Shown here: positions 17,489-26,687 of the stretch, in pieces
How the letters are laid out: the number at the start of each line of letters is the position of its first letter
Numbering within the stretch: position 1 is the first letter of the stretch
Source: Ornithinibacillus californiensis
GTDB taxonomy: Bacteria; Bacillota; Bacilli; Bacillales; Amphibacillaceae
Assembly: GCF_001038485.1 (NCBI RefSeq)
Contig: NZ_LDUE01000046.1
Location: forward strand, 1 to 64,000
Direction: 5' to 3'
Length of the DNA stretch: 64,000 nucleotides
The notes under the pieces: generated by a model
The model's database searches: none
What the model was told of the DNA's origin: nothing
What the model saw: only the letters and a program-made list of their open reading frames with translations
Translations under genes and position numbers: made by a program

Positions 17489-18300
17489 TTTTTCATTTTG
17501 CTTATTGTTGCATTTAAGATTCCACCTACTATGACAATAAAAGCAGATATATAAAACCAAATCATTAACGTGATGACGGCACCTAAACTTCCATAAGTTG
17601 CTGAATAATGCCCTAGGTTGGCAACGTAGAAAGAGAATGTATACGATGTTATTTGCCAAGCAACTGTAGAAAATAGAGCACCCCAGAAAGCTTCCCGAAA
17701 CTGCACACTTACGTTAGGTGCAAGCTTATAAAGAAACAGAAATACGACGAAAAATACAATTGATGTTAATACCCAACGCAACATTTCCCATACTGTTATG
17801 AAGTCGTCCGATAATCCGAAAAGGGAAAATAAATATATTCCAATCATCCTACCAAGTACGGGCAGCAATATAGCAATGACAATGACTCCTACCATTGCAA
17901 TCGTTAGTGCTATCGCAATTAATCTAGAAACAATAAAAAATCGGTCTTCCTCTACCTCGTATGCATGGTTGAACACACGCATAATCGCATTAATTCCGTT
18001 GGAGGCAGCCCATAATGTACCAATGATACCAATAGATAGAAGTTGTCCATTTTTCTGAGACACTAGTTGTTCTACATTTTCCTCTATCAATTGCATGGAA
18101 TCAGGCGGTGTAACGGAAGATAATATTCTGGTTAATATTTCAGGATCAACTGGTAAGTACCCGACTAATGTAATCAGTACTACCAGCAAAGGAAACAGTG
18201 ATAAGAGAAAAAAATAAGCTAATTGCGCGGCTAATCCAAAAGCATCTTCCTCTAGGATCCGCCCAATTAGCTTTTTTATAAAAGTAATAACTTGATTCAA
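17479..18300 (-). CDS. yfkH: YihY/virulence-factor BrkB family membrane protein (YfkH)
   Basis: The TTG at 18300 is preferred because AGGAGG lies 6 bp upstream; a TTG at 18306 would be too close. The product is 273 residues with six hydrophobic segments. AAQLAYFFLLSLFPLLVVL (about 22-40) and the GSLGAVITLMIWFYISAF stretch near 240-257 are typical of the YihY/BrkB (once RNase BN) family. The biochemical role of the family is unsettled. It follows yfkI- and yfkJ-like genes in the same order as in B. subtilis. Confidence 0.85.
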   Translation of the reverse strand: MNQVITFIKKLIGRILEEDAFGLAAQLAYFFLLSLFPLLVVLITLVGYLPVDPEILTRILSSVTPPDSMQLIEENVEQLVSQKNGQLLSIGIIGTLWAASNGINAIMRVFNHAYEVEEDRFFIVSRLIAIALTIAMVGVIVIAILLPVLGRMIGIYLFSLFGLSDDFITVWEMLRWVLTSIVFFVVFLFLYKLAPNVSVQFREAFWGALFSTVAWQITSYTFSFYVANLGHYSATYGSLGAVITLMIWFYISAFIVIVGGILNATISKMKNGD

Positions 18301-18326
18301 ACTCAAACCTCCTAATAGAGAATTAA

Positions 18327-18629
18327 TTAACCCTCTATACGTTTTATTCTATTTGGCTTTGAGGTTACTCTAGCTATTGTATTTTCCACTTGTTCTAGTG
18401 CATTGACTGCATTTTCTGTTTGGTATGTTAAGCTTTCACTAAACTCCTCCATAGCAATTCTTGCATTATGGATAGAGAGTGTTGGATTCTTTATAACTTC
18501 AACTGATTTGTTTTTGGCGTTTGAAAGTTTATGTTTAGTGTAGTTTCTTGTATCCCAATCAAACAAAGCTGCTATTCCACCTACTGCTGCTCCGATAGCG
18601 ATACTCGAAATCAATCTTCTTTTACCCAT
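18327..18629 (-). CDS. YfkI-like small protein (YtxH-like)
   Basis: The 100-residue protein has one N-terminal glycine/alanine-rich membrane segment (about 7-23) followed by a charged amphipathic helix region. This is the layout of YtxH-type stress-associated small proteins. Its place between LMW-phosphatase and YihY genes matches yfkI in B. subtilis. Function is unknown. AAGGAGAGG precedes the ATG, and the gene sits 16-26 bp from each neighbour, so a three-gene operon is likely. Confidence 0.65.
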   Translation of the reverse strand: MGKRRLISSIAIGAAVGGIAALFDWDTRNYTKHKLSNAKNKSVEVIKNPTLSIHNARIAMEEFSESLTYQTENAVNALEQVENTIARVTSKPNRIKRIEG

Positions 18630-18645
18630 TGTACCTCTCCTTTTG

Positions 18646-19116
18646 TTATATGTTGTGCTTTTCCCTTATATACGAAAGTAATTTGTTACAACCAATTGTT
18701 ACTAGTTCATAGGTGTAATCAAAATCTCCAGTATAATATGGATCTGGAACTTCCTGCTCCATTGCATTCGCTACAAAATCCATCAACTTTGCAATCACAA
18801 CATATTCATTCTGCGAATTAATTTCTAATAAGTCTTTTATATTTTGGTCATCCATCGCAATAATATAATCAAAATCGTTCCAATCCTTCTCGGAAACTTT
18901 TCTAGCCTTCATTCCTTGGTAGGAAATCCCTTGTTTATCTAGTATTTTTCTTGTTCCAGAATGAGGCAGCTCCCCAGTATGCCAACCACCTGTCCCTCCG
19001 GAATCTATCTCTATCTTATCAGACAACTTTTCTTGCTGAACTAAATGACGAAATATAGCCTCAGCCATCGGGGAACGACAAATATTTCCTAAACATACAA
19101 ATAAAACTTTAATCAT
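18646..19116 (-). CDS. yfkJ: Low-molecular-weight protein-tyrosine phosphatase (YfkJ)
   Basis: The ATG at 19116 gives 156 residues, the length of B. subtilis YfkJ; an upstream ATG at 19149 would add an unlikely 11-residue extension. The P-loop is C8-LGNIC-R14-S at the extreme N-terminus, and the catalytic acid lies in VPDPYYTGD near residue 121. The enzyme hydrolyses phosphotyrosine, and YfkJ homologues are linked to stress resistance. It is the first gene of the yfkJ-yfkI-yfkH operon. Confidence 0.9.
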   Translation of the reverse strand: MIKVLFVCLGNICRSPMAEAIFRHLVQQEKLSDKIEIDSGGTGGWHTGELPHSGTRKILDKQGISYQGMKARKVSEKDWNDFDYIIAMDDQNIKDLLEINSQNEYVVIAKLMDFVANAMEQEVPDPYYTGDFDYTYELVTIGCNKLLSYIREKHNI

Positions 19117-19197
19117 TACTTCCCCATCCTTCTTCCTAATTATAATCAATCCCTCAAAGAGATTTAAGTAAAAAGATTATAAAACTTGTAATTTATA

Positions 19198-19226
19198 TTG
19201 AATCTTCTAAATATTATATCTATAAT
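19198..19226 (+). promoter_or_regulatory. Promoter of the AGCS symporter gene
   Basis: TTGAAT (19198-19203) and TATAAT (19221-19226) stand 17 bp apart, about 20 bp ahead of the start codon. This is a good sigma-A type promoter. Confidence 0.7.
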
Positions 19227-19246
19227 AGACGAAAAGGAGGGATTTC

Positions 19247-20602
19247 ATGCAAGATATAATTAATAATATTAGTAGTTTTGTTTGGGGACCACCAACACTT
19301 ATTTTAATTGTTGGTACCGGTATTTACTTGACATTGAGATTAGGATTTTTGCAATTCCGTACTCTTCCTTATGCATTACGACTCGCTTTCAGTCCAAAGA
19401 GACAAGACAAGGCATCCAAAGGAGATATTAGCCACTATCAAGCCTTAACGACAGCCATGGCCGCTACCATTGGTACTGGTAATATTGTTGGGGTAGCAAC
19501 CGCCGTAGTATTAGGGGGACCAGGTGCTGTCTTCTGGATGTGGATTACCGCTTTATTCGGTATGGCAACGAAATATGCCGAAGCAATATTAGCGGTAAAA
19601 TACCGTGTCGAGAACAGTAAAGGAGAAATGTCTGGTGGCCCGATGTACTATTTGGAAAAGGGATTAAATGCTAAGTGGCTAGGTGTCCTTTTTGCAATCT
19701 TCGGGGCCATTGCTGCATTTGGTATTGGTAACATGGTTCAATCGAACTCTGTTTCTGATGCACTTGAAAGCTCTTTTAGTGTACCAACTTGGGTTACAGG
19801 ACTTATTTTAACAATTTTAGCTGGTTTAGTTATTATCGGTGGAATAAAAAGTATCGGAAGAGTAACTGCATTCTTCGTTCCGATCATGGCATTATTTTAT
19901 GTACTTGGTGGGCTTGTCATTATTGTGACGAACCTTGATATTGTACCTGCTGCTATAAGCTTGATCTTTACTGATGCATTTACAGCTAGCGCACTTGGCG
20001 GTGGTATATTAGGTACTGTTATTCGTTATGGTGTGGCACGTGGGGTATTCTCGAACGAGGCTGGGCTAGGATCTGCACCAATTGCAGCAGCTGCAGCGAA
20101 GACAGATTATCCTGGTCGCCAAGCATTAGTATCGATGACACAAGTATTTATTGATACGATCATCGTATGCTCCATCACTGGTATTACTATTGTAATGGCA
20201 GATCTCGCTGGTAGTGGATTAGAGGGTGGACCGCTAACACAGGCCTCCTTTGCAGCATTTTTAGGTGACTTTGGTGGCTATATTGTTACGATAGGAATTG
20301 TGCTATTCGCCTTCTCCACACTCGTTGGCTGGTCATACTATGGAGAGAAATGTTTTGCATACTTATTTAACGATAAAGTAGTTCCAATTTACCGCGTTGC
20401 ATTCGTAGCAGCAATCTTCTGGGGCGCTGTTCAAACACTTGATCTTGTTTGGGGTATTTCTGACGTCATGAACGCCTTGATGGCAATTCCAAACTTAATT
20501 GGATTACTCGGATTGTCAGGTGTCGTAGTTTATGAGACGAAGAAATTCTTAGAGGTTGCGAAGAAGGAAAAAGAACAAGCAAAATTAGAAAGAGCTTCTT
20601 AA
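19247..20602 (+). CDS. Sodium:alanine/glycine symporter (AGCS family)
   Basis: The 451-residue protein has about ten hydrophobic segments. Family signatures are clear: GTGNIVGVATAVVLGGPGAV (about 76-95), EMSGGPMYYLEKGL and NEAGLGSAPIAAAAAKTDYP (about 274-293). AGCS carriers import alanine, glycine or glutamine together with Na+. B. subtilis has several (alsT, glnT, yflA, yrbD) and the exact orthologue is not certain. The gene has its own promoter and terminator. The charged C-terminal tail is lysine- and glutamate-rich. Confidence 0.9.
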   Translation: MQDIINNISSFVWGPPTLILIVGTGIYLTLRLGFLQFRTLPYALRLAFSPKRQDKASKGDISHYQALTTAMAATIGTGNIVGVATAVVLGGPGAVFWMWITALFGMATKYAEAILAVKYRVENSKGEMSGGPMYYLEKGLNAKWLGVLFAIFGAIAAFGIGNMVQSNSVSDALESSFSVPTWVTGLILTILAGLVIIGGIKSIGRVTAFFVPIMALFYVLGGLVIIVTNLDIVPAAISLIFTDAFTASALGGGILGTVIRYGVARGVFSNEAGLGSAPIAAAAAKTDYPGRQALVSMTQVFIDTIIVCSITGITIVMADLAGSGLEGGPLTQASFAAFLGDFGGYIVTIGIVLFAFSTLVGWSYYGEKCFAYLFNDKVVPIYRVAFVAAIFWGAVQTLDLVWGISDVMNALMAIPNLIGLLGLSGVVVYETKKFLEVAKKEKEQAKLERAS

Positions 20603-20629
20603 AGACTATTTAAACAATTAAAAGGACAG

Positions 20630-20657
20630 TTTCCCGTAATGGGAGATTGTCCTTTTT
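20630..20657 (+). terminator. Terminator of the AGCS symporter gene
   Basis: AAAGGACA pairs with TGTCCTTT around an inner TCCC/GGGA stem, followed by a T-run. Confidence 0.8.
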
Positions 20658-20696
20658 TCTGTCAGATCATCTTTGCAAGGAACTCTTTGGAAATTA

Positions 20697-21239
20697 TTAA
20701 TCCTCTAACAATATACCAAGCTTCCTTAATGCCTCACAAGCCTCATCCAGTTGTTCTTCCTGATCTGCTTCAATGGTATGTAAGTGTACACCTTCAGTCA
20801 AATTAGATAAGAGCAATGCTCGTTTGTTCATTAACTCTTTAATAAATGAATCTACCTCTCTTCGATTTTTAATCATTAAAGAGCCAGTTAGATCACCATA
20901 GATAGGGTGTTCCACCATAACATTTCGTACTGTTATGCCATAATCCACAAGTGTATAAAGCTCATCTGCCGTCTGCTCGGCGGTATGCTTTACTACTATG
21001 ACACGAGTTACATTGTTATTTTGTAAATTATCTTGTAAATAAACATAACCCCTTGCCGTTGCTAGAATCGGTTCTCCGGTAGCTTTTAATAAAGAAATAT
21101 CCTGAACGATTACTTGACGACTTACATTCGTACGTTCCGATAATTCTTTACCCGTAATTGGTTCTGTTTCTTCTTTTAACCAAGATAGAATTAACTTTCT
21201 ACGCTTTTCCCCTAGGATTTTTTGATTTTCTCCCTTCAT
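20697..21239 (-). CDS. niaR: NiaR (YrxA), niacin-responsive repressor
   Basis: The 180-residue protein has an N-terminal HTH_11 domain (LSERTNVSRQVIVQDISLLK, about 38-57) and a C-terminal 3H domain, named for three conserved histidines (here in VKHTAEQT, VEHPIYGD and HLHTIEADQE). This is the architecture and length of B. subtilis YrxA/NadR. With nicotinic acid bound it represses NAD biosynthesis and niacin uptake genes. It is divergent from a small-protein/SSS-symporter pair. A possible NiaR-type site, AGACACCTGT, lies between them. Confidence 0.9.
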   Translation of the reverse strand: MKGENQKILGEKRRKLILSWLKEETEPITGKELSERTNVSRQVIVQDISLLKATGEPILATARGYVYLQDNLQNNNVTRVIVVKHTAEQTADELYTLVDYGITVRNVMVEHPIYGDLTGSLMIKNRREVDSFIKELMNKRALLLSNLTEGVHLHTIEADQEEQLDEACEALRKLGILLED

Positions 21240-21441
21240 AACAACCTAACCTCCGCATAATTTTCACCTTTACATCCACACTAATGTTACAGCTTTTCCT
21301 TTTATTATACCTTAGATTCTCTCAGTATGAAAAAGCTAGCTTTAAAAAAACAATTGATTTTTATAGCGTCATATGTAAATATATGTGTAAAGACACCTGT
21401 TAACTTAAATCTATTAATTTATCAAAAGAAGGAGATAAACA
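21240..21441. promoter_or_regulatory. Divergent regulatory region with possible NiaR site
   Basis: AGACACCTGT at 21391-21400, within GTAAAGACACCTGTTAAC, resembles the ACACNTGT core recalled for NiaR operators. It lies about 42 bp before the small-subunit gene, where it could control the symporter operon. A weaker ACACTAATGT near 21278 is closer to niaR. No other element is apparent. Confidence 0.4.
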
Positions 21442-21615
21442 ATGAAACGTTTCTGGGGAATTATCATTATTTTAACTGTCGTTTTGGCTTATGTTGTCCC
21501 TTATACGCTTCTTTCCGATGTCCGTTCTTGGAATGGAAGCTTTCTTTACTGGGGATTAACTGGAATTGTCGTTATTATCGCAAACATTATGCTTACAAGG
21601 GATTGGAGCGAATAA
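21442..21615 (+). CDS. Small membrane protein paired with SSS symporter
   Basis: The 57-residue protein begins MKRFWGIIIILTVVLAYVVP and has two hydrophobic segments (about 5-21 and 35-52). AAGGAGA stands 6-12 bp before the ATG. The next gene begins 1 bp after its stop, so the two are translationally coupled. Short two-helix partners encoded just before sodium:solute symporters are known, as in B. subtilis yhjC-yhjB, and this looks like such a subunit. Confidence 0.75.
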   Translation: MKRFWGIIIILTVVLAYVVPYTLLSDVRSWNGSFLYWGLTGIVVIIANIMLTRDWSE

Positions 21616-21616
21616 A

Positions 21617-23089
21617 TTGAATACTAGTTATGTCATATGGGGAATTATTATTTATATTATCGTTGCATCTACAATCGCATTATTATCTAGAAAAGGAAAC
21701 CTACCAGGCATGTCCGGTTATTTTATCGGTGACCGCAAAATGAATGGTATTCTATCTGCTTTAAGCTATAGTGCAACTACATACAGTGCATTTATGATGG
21801 TAGGTTTAGCTGGGCTCACCTATCGTGGTGGTGTTGGTGCACTTGGTTTTGAAATTATTTACTTTATCGGGGTATCATTGATTCTTATTTTTGGCCCTAG
21901 ATTCTGGCTAGCAGGTAAAAAGAATGGTTACGTAACACCATCAGAAATGATTGGAGACCGTTACCAGAGTAAATCTGCAGCTGCAGTTATTGCATTAATG
22001 AGTTGTATATTCCTTATTCCATATAGTGCCGTTCAATTAGCAGGAGTTGGTTATTTATTATCTGGAATGACAAATAATGCTATACCTTTCTCTGTAGGGG
22101 TCATTATTGCTATTATTTTAGCTTTATTCTTTTCATACACTGCAGGGATTAGGTCAGTTGTTTGGACAGACTCTCTTCAAGCAATCTTCATGATTATTAC
22201 ATCAAGTATAGTGGTAATCTTGATTGTTAATTCACTTGGTGGCTTTGGACAGTTCTTTAATAACTTAGAAACATCACAACCAGATATGTTAGCTGTACCT
22301 GGGAATGGTTTCTTTAGCTTTTTAACTTTCTTAAGTTTAACTATCCCTTGGTTTTTCTTTAGTATTTCTAACCCACAAGTTAGTCAACGGTTATTTATGC
22401 CAAAATCCTTGAGGGGCTTAAGACAAATGCTAATCGGTTTTCTTGTGTTTGGCCTTATTTATACGTTTGTTTCAGTTATGTGGGGGTTTTCCGCTTTACA
22501 GTTGTTCCCAGATCTAGAGACAGCAGATCTTGCTACTCCAAGTCTTCTGTCGTCAGATGCTGTTCCTCCTTTATTGGGAGTTATCGTTATGGTAGGGATT
22601 TTGGCTGCGGCAGTTTCAACAATCGACTCCATTATGTTGACCCTGTCATCGATGTTTGCTCGTGATGTTTATGGGAATACGAAAAATCGTCCGAATGATT
22701 CACAACAGTTAAAAGTCGGTAAACTAGTCATCCCAGTCATCGCTATTTTGGCATATGCATTTGCGGAATTGGAATTAAATTTAATTGCAGTCTTATCCGT
22801 AGCCGCTTCTTCTGGTTTAATTGTTGGTGTACCAGCAATCGTAGGAACATTCTTCTGGAAGCGTGGAACGGCAACTGGGGTTATTGTTAGTGTCGTTATC
22901 ACAGCTCTATTAGTGCTTTATTTTGAAGCTACAGGAACAAAACCACTTGGACTAGGTGCGGGAATTTGGGGACTGATTATATCTAGCATATTGTTTGTTG
23001 GGGTTAGTCTTGCCACCCGTGCACCAGAAGAGAAAGCGAATGAGTTTGTTAATTTGATGAAGGAACATCGTAGAGAAAAAAGAGCATAA
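21617..23089 (+). CDS. Sodium:solute symporter (SSS family)
   Basis: The TTG at 21617 is chosen because GGAG at 21605 in the end of the preceding gene is properly spaced; an ATG at 21566 would overlap that gene and has no site. The product is 490 residues with about 13 membrane segments. SSS motifs include GYFIGDRKMNGILSALSYSA (about 34-53), TYRGGVGALG and DRYQSKSAA. It resembles B. subtilis YhjB. Substrates in this family range from pantothenate to proline. The neighbouring niaR and possible NiaR site raise niacin or a related compound as a candidate. Confidence 0.85.
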   Translation: MNTSYVIWGIIIYIIVASTIALLSRKGNLPGMSGYFIGDRKMNGILSALSYSATTYSAFMMVGLAGLTYRGGVGALGFEIIYFIGVSLILIFGPRFWLAGKKNGYVTPSEMIGDRYQSKSAAAVIALMSCIFLIPYSAVQLAGVGYLLSGMTNNAIPFSVGVIIAIILALFFSYTAGIRSVVWTDSLQAIFMIITSSIVVILIVNSLGGFGQFFNNLETSQPDMLAVPGNGFFSFLTFLSLTIPWFFFSISNPQVSQRLFMPKSLRGLRQMLIGFLVFGLIYTFVSVMWGFSALQLFPDLETADLATPSLLSSDAVPPLLGVIVMVGILAAAVSTIDSIMLTLSSMFARDVYGNTKNRPNDSQQLKVGKLVIPVIAILAYAFAELELNLIAVLSVAASSGLIVGVPAIVGTFFWKRGTATGVIVSVVITALLVLYFEATGTKPLGLGAGIWGLIISSILFVGVSLATRAPEEKANEFVNLMKEHRREKRA

Positions 23090-23098
23090 AATATCGAG

Positions 23099-23124
23099 AG
23101 CCCTTGGTTTCAAGGGCTTTTTTT
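23099..23124 (+). terminator. Terminator of the SSS operon
   Basis: AGCCCTTG, a GTTT loop and CAAGGGCT are followed by seven T. Confidence 0.9.
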
Positions 23125-23170
23125 ATTGGATTTGATTTCTCATCATCATTACTAGTAAATTTATTTAAAT

Positions 23171-23359
23171 AAAAACGATGATACAGCTCCTCATCATCAT
23201 TTTTCCTTTCTTTCTCTAAAAAAACGACTACGAGAACGTGTCTCATGATCATTTTCACTTTCCTACTCTAAAAAAATGACTACGAGAACGCGTCTCATAA
23301 TCATTTTCACTTTCCCTCTATTAAAAAATGACGATGAGAACACTCTCATAATCATTTTC
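23171..23359. repeat. Tandem 52-bp hairpin repeats
   Basis: Four diverged units (hairpins at 23171-23204, 23218-23255, 23270-23307 and 23323-23359) follow one another, the last three with an exact 52-bp period. Each is an inverted repeat of the form AAAATGA-N-GAGA, short loop, TCTC-N-TCATTTT. Partial units flank the block at about 23140 and 23380. The array fills the 330-bp gap between two convergent genes. No reading frame or terminator role explains the multiplicity. Confidence 0.75.
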
Positions 23360-23416
23360 ATTACTATATTCCCATAAAGTGATGATGAAGACTTTTCCCT
23401 ACTATTTATGCACCAA

Positions 23417-24085
23417 CTAATCCGCCAATGGTGCTATACAAGTCTCGTCATTATTCTTTGCTGCATTGACATGGCTGGATACATTGTACGCGGTGAACTC
23501 CTCTGGCTCTAGATGGAAAAGGAACTCACGTGCTTCTGTTGGCTCATACTTCTCAGGTGTGATCCATTCGTCTTCCTTTTCCTTTGGAAGAATAATTGGC
23601 ATACGGTCATGAATGTCTTGCATGAATGGATTAGCTTCTCGAGTTAAAACCGTACAGGTAAATAGGTTTTTATCATTGTGACTCCATTTATCCCATAGCC
23701 CAGCAAAGGCGAATAGTTTGCGTTCTGCAAGATGAATTCGCTTCGGTTGCTTCCCATCATCCGTTTTTTTCCATTCATAAAAGCTGTCTGCAACAATTAA
23801 ACAGCGTTTTCTAGACATTAATCGTTTGAAGCTTGGCTTTTCATGTGCAGTTTCACTTCTTGCATTGATCATCTTGTAGCCTATTTTTTCATCTTTTGCC
23901 CACGATGGAACTAGGCCCCATCGCAAATAACCTGCACGTTTTTCCTTACCATCATGAATTATCGCAAGTACATTTTGACCAGGTGCGATGTTATAGCTTG
24001 GGTGATAATCATCAATGTCATGCTCTAATCCAAACGCATCAAGAATCTCTAATTGATCCGCTAGTAACGTGTATCTGCCACACAT
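23417..24085 (-). CDS. SRAP (YedK/HMCES) family protein
   Basis: The 222-residue protein starts Met-Cys, so Cys2 becomes the N-terminal residue after Met removal and can form a thiazolidine cross-link with an abasic site. The other active-site residues fit: N74 in NARSET, E104 in FYEWKK and H159 in IHDRMP. SRAP proteins shield abasic sites in single-stranded DNA. The length is standard. The start follows GGGGGAG. The gene begins 13 bp after the glutaminase stop, so both may be co-transcribed, though their functions are unrelated. Confidence 0.92.
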   Translation of the reverse strand: MCGRYTLLADQLEILDAFGLEHDIDDYHPSYNIAPGQNVLAIIHDGKEKRAGYLRWGLVPSWAKDEKIGYKMINARSETAHEKPSFKRLMSRKRCLIVADSFYEWKKTDDGKQPKRIHLAERKLFAFAGLWDKWSHNDKNLFTCTVLTREANPFMQDIHDRMPIILPKEKEDEWITPEKYEPTEAREFLFHLEPEEFTAYNVSSHVNAAKNNDETCIAPLAD

Positions 24086-24098
24086 ACAATCTCCCCCG

Positions 24099-25094
24099 TT
24101 AAAAAATACTCAAATCCCATTGCGATGCAATATGCTTTAATAGCTTCATCCCAGCAATACTATTCCCTCTACTTTCCAGGGCCGGACCGAATACCCCGAT
24201 TCCACAACCTTCAATAAAAGGAAATGGAGCATTTCTCACACGAGGTGGTGCAACGGCTACAATTCCTCCGGATACACCACTTTTGGCTGGGATACCGACA
24301 TACGTTGCAAACTTACCGGACGCATCATACATCCCACATGTTAGCATGAGTGCTTTTGTTATTCGAGCGATTTGCCGTGGGATAATTTCTTCGTCACTAT
24401 CAGGATCTTCTCCATCATTTGCTAGTATTAACCCTATGCGAGCTAAATCATCTACTGTAACCTCTATGGAGCACTGTTTAAAATATGTCTCTAGAGTTAC
24501 TTCGAGGTCTGATTCCAAAAATCCTGTTTCAACGAGGTAATATCCGATTGCTCGATTTCGCGCAGAGGTATCATTTTCAGATTTAAAGACAGCTTGATTG
24601 ATTTTAGGGCGATATCCGATTATTTTCTCTAACAATTTTAAGAGTGGTGCTAATTTTTCCTTCGACGTTTTCCCTTCTAACATGGATGTAACCGTTAATG
24701 CACCCGCATTGACAAAAGGATTAAATGGTTTGTTTAGACTTTTCATCTCTAGATGCATGATGGAATTGAAGGCTTCTCCAGTTGGCTCCACATCAACACG
24801 ATCCAATACATAGCTAACACCTCTTTCCATACAAGCGACCATAAAGCTAATTACTTTGGAAATACTTTGTATCGTAAAAGTAGTATTTACATCACCTGAA
24901 CATATTCTCATTCCATTTTTCCCATGGATAGCTATACCAAGATGGTTTGGGTTTGCTTCTGCTAAAATAGGAATATAAGAGGCAACTTCTCCTTCCTCCG
25001 TAGCTTTTTGATAGAACGCTACCCAATCATCCACGTACTCCTGCAACCATTTCTTATCTAATTGTGTATTCCAATTGACTGTACCCTGAACCAT
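24099..25094 (-). CDS. glsA: Glutaminase A
   Basis: The ATG at 25094 follows GAGGTG and gives 331 residues; the frame runs further upstream to 25319 without support. The serine-dependent beta-lactamase-like glutaminase motifs are present: S77-I-S-K80 (TIQSISK), EPTGEAFNS and NPFVNAGAL. The enzyme releases ammonia from glutamine in the cytoplasm. There is no adjacent glutamine transporter, unlike ybgJ/glnT-type operons in B. subtilis. Confidence 0.93.
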   Translation of the reverse strand: MVQGTVNWNTQLDKKWLQEYVDDWVAFYQKATEEGEVASYIPILAEANPNHLGIAIHGKNGMRICSGDVNTTFTIQSISKVISFMVACMERGVSYVLDRVDVEPTGEAFNSIMHLEMKSLNKPFNPFVNAGALTVTSMLEGKTSKEKLAPLLKLLEKIIGYRPKINQAVFKSENDTSARNRAIGYYLVETGFLESDLEVTLETYFKQCSIEVTVDDLARIGLILANDGEDPDSDEEIIPRQIARITKALMLTCGMYDASGKFATYVGIPAKSGVSGGIVAVAPPRVRNAPFPFIEGCGIGVFGPALESRGNSIAGMKLLKHIASQWDLSIF

Positions 25095-25224
25095 CAACTT
25101 CACCTCGAGTTTAAACATATTAAAACATACTATCTCTAGTATGTATCGTTCTTTCATGGATATTGATAATATATTAAAAAACAGTGGGCTAATAAATGCC
25201 TCACTGTTTGTATATGGGTTAATT

Positions 25225-25980
25225 TTATTCTTGTGTACTAAGCACCATTTCTCTTTCCACTTTAGCAGAAGGCAATGCTTTTTGCACAATAGCTTGAAGT
25301 TCATTTGCAAGCTCGGCACTTTTCATAGTTTCATAGACTTCGGGCAAAATAGGGTCATGAATCGTCATGCGAATTGTAGAGCCTTGCACTCGACCATTAC
25401 CTTCCTCAAGCATTCGATATGTTCCATCAATGGTTACTGGAACGATTGGCACATTGGCCTTAGTCGCTAACCGTAAGCTACCAGGCTTAAATTCATTTAA
25501 CTGATTCCCTCGACTTCTTGTGCCCTCTGGAAATATTACTAGTGAATGGCCATTCTTTAAGCTTTCTATCCCTTGATTGATAGCTTTCATAGACTGGCGT
25601 CGGTCAGCACGATCGATAAACACACAATTTATTAAGCCCATCCAAGTTCGAATGATAAACAATTTATTGATTTCTTTTTTAGCAATAAAACCAACTGGTT
25701 TACCCAAATGTCCAAGGAAAGCTAATATATCAAATAATCCTTGATGGTTGGCAACATATAATACCGGGCCTTCAGGAATATTTTCTCTACCTGTCACTTG
25801 TACATCTGTACCGGTAGCTTTTATTACCTTTTGAGAAACTCTTTCTGGTGTTGTGAATATCTCTTTTCGTATCGCTTCTGTAGTTTGTTGTTTGTATAGC
25901 TTTTTCGCTTTTTGAAGTTTAAAAAGACTACCTATTACTAAGATAACTGCATAAGAATAAATTTTAAATGAAAATATCAT
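25225..25980 (-). CDS. plsC: PlsC-type 1-acyl-glycerol-3-phosphate acyltransferase
   Basis: The 251-residue protein has an N-terminal membrane segment (about 4-22) and the two acyltransferase motifs NHQGLFD (N-H-x4-D, about 77-83) and FPEGTRSRG (about 149-157). It should transfer an acyl chain to lysophosphatidate at the membrane. PLSC proteins have several paralogues in bacilli, so the symbol is a family call. GGGGGGAG precedes the ATG. It is transcribed alone. Confidence 0.85.
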   Translation of the reverse strand: MIFSFKIYSYAVILVIGSLFKLQKAKKLYKQQTTEAIRKEIFTTPERVSQKVIKATGTDVQVTGRENIPEGPVLYVANHQGLFDILAFLGHLGKPVGFIAKKEINKLFIIRTWMGLINCVFIDRADRRQSMKAINQGIESLKNGHSLVIFPEGTRSRGNQLNEFKPGSLRLATKANVPIVPVTIDGTYRMLEEGNGRVQGSTIRMTIHDPILPEVYETMKSAELANELQAIVQKALPSAKVEREMVLSTQE

Positions 25981-26115
25981 TGCTGTCTCCCCCCACTATC
26001 CATTCTTAATTATACTTTTAAATCGCTCATCTTCAAGGAATATTTACCTATTACTTATAAGTGACTAAGAATTCTATGTTAATATAATGGCAACTATAAA
26101 AATAGGAGTCCCAAT

Positions 26116-26676
26116 ATGAAAACAGAAAAAGAAAAAATGATAGCTGGAGAATTATATGATCCAACTGATCCAGAGTTGGTAAGTGCCAGATTAAATGCCC
26201 GCAGACTAACGAGGTTTTATAATGAAACGCTGGAAACAGACGAAGTGAAGCGAACTGAGCTATTAAAGGAGCTGTTTGGTTCTAGCGGAGAAAGTATATT
26301 CATTGAACCTACATTCCGTTGTGATTACGGGTACAACATACATGTTGGAGAAAATTTTTACGCCAATTTTAATTGTGTTTTCCTAGATGTATGTAAAATT
26401 AACATAGGTGAAAATTGCTTTATCGCACCAGGAGTCCATATTTACACAGCGACTCATCCATTAAACGCTAAGGAAAGAATTTCTGGCATAGAATTTGGAA
26501 AACCCGTTACAATCGGTAATAATGTGTGGATTGGGGGAAGTGCTGTTATTAATCCTGGTGTTACCATTGGGAATAATGTAGTTGTTGCATCTGGTTCCGT
26601 GGTAACAAAGGATGTTCCGGATAATGTAGTAATAGGTGGAAATCCTGCGAGAGTAATTAAAGCGATAGAAGAATAA
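26116..26676 (+). CDS. maa: Maltose/galactoside O-acetyltransferase-like protein
   Basis: The 186-residue protein has an N-terminal Maa-type helical domain ([15 protein letters not shown], about 9-23) and a left-handed parallel beta-helix built of hexapeptide repeats. ATHPLN (about 115-120) carries the catalytic histidine of the family, and [16 protein letters not shown] is a typical repeat run. It transfers acetyl from acetyl-CoA to a sugar. The exact sugar is unproved; maltose and glucose are common for close relatives. It is followed by a good terminator. Confidence 0.88.
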   Translation: MKTEKEKMIAGELYDPTDPELVSARLNARRLTRFYNETLETDEVKRTELLKELFGSSGESIFIEPTFRCDYGYNIHVGENFYANFNCVFLDVCKINIGENCFIAPGVHIYTATHPLNAKERISGIEFGKPVTIGNNVWIGGSAVINPGVTIGNNVVVASGSVVTKDVPDNVVIGGNPARVIKAIEE

Positions 26677-26687
26677 ATTCATATAAA

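Noticed and set aside
21327-21620. 97-codon plus-strand frame
   Set aside because: It is out of frame with the coupled small membrane gene at 21442, which has the better site and a sensible product.
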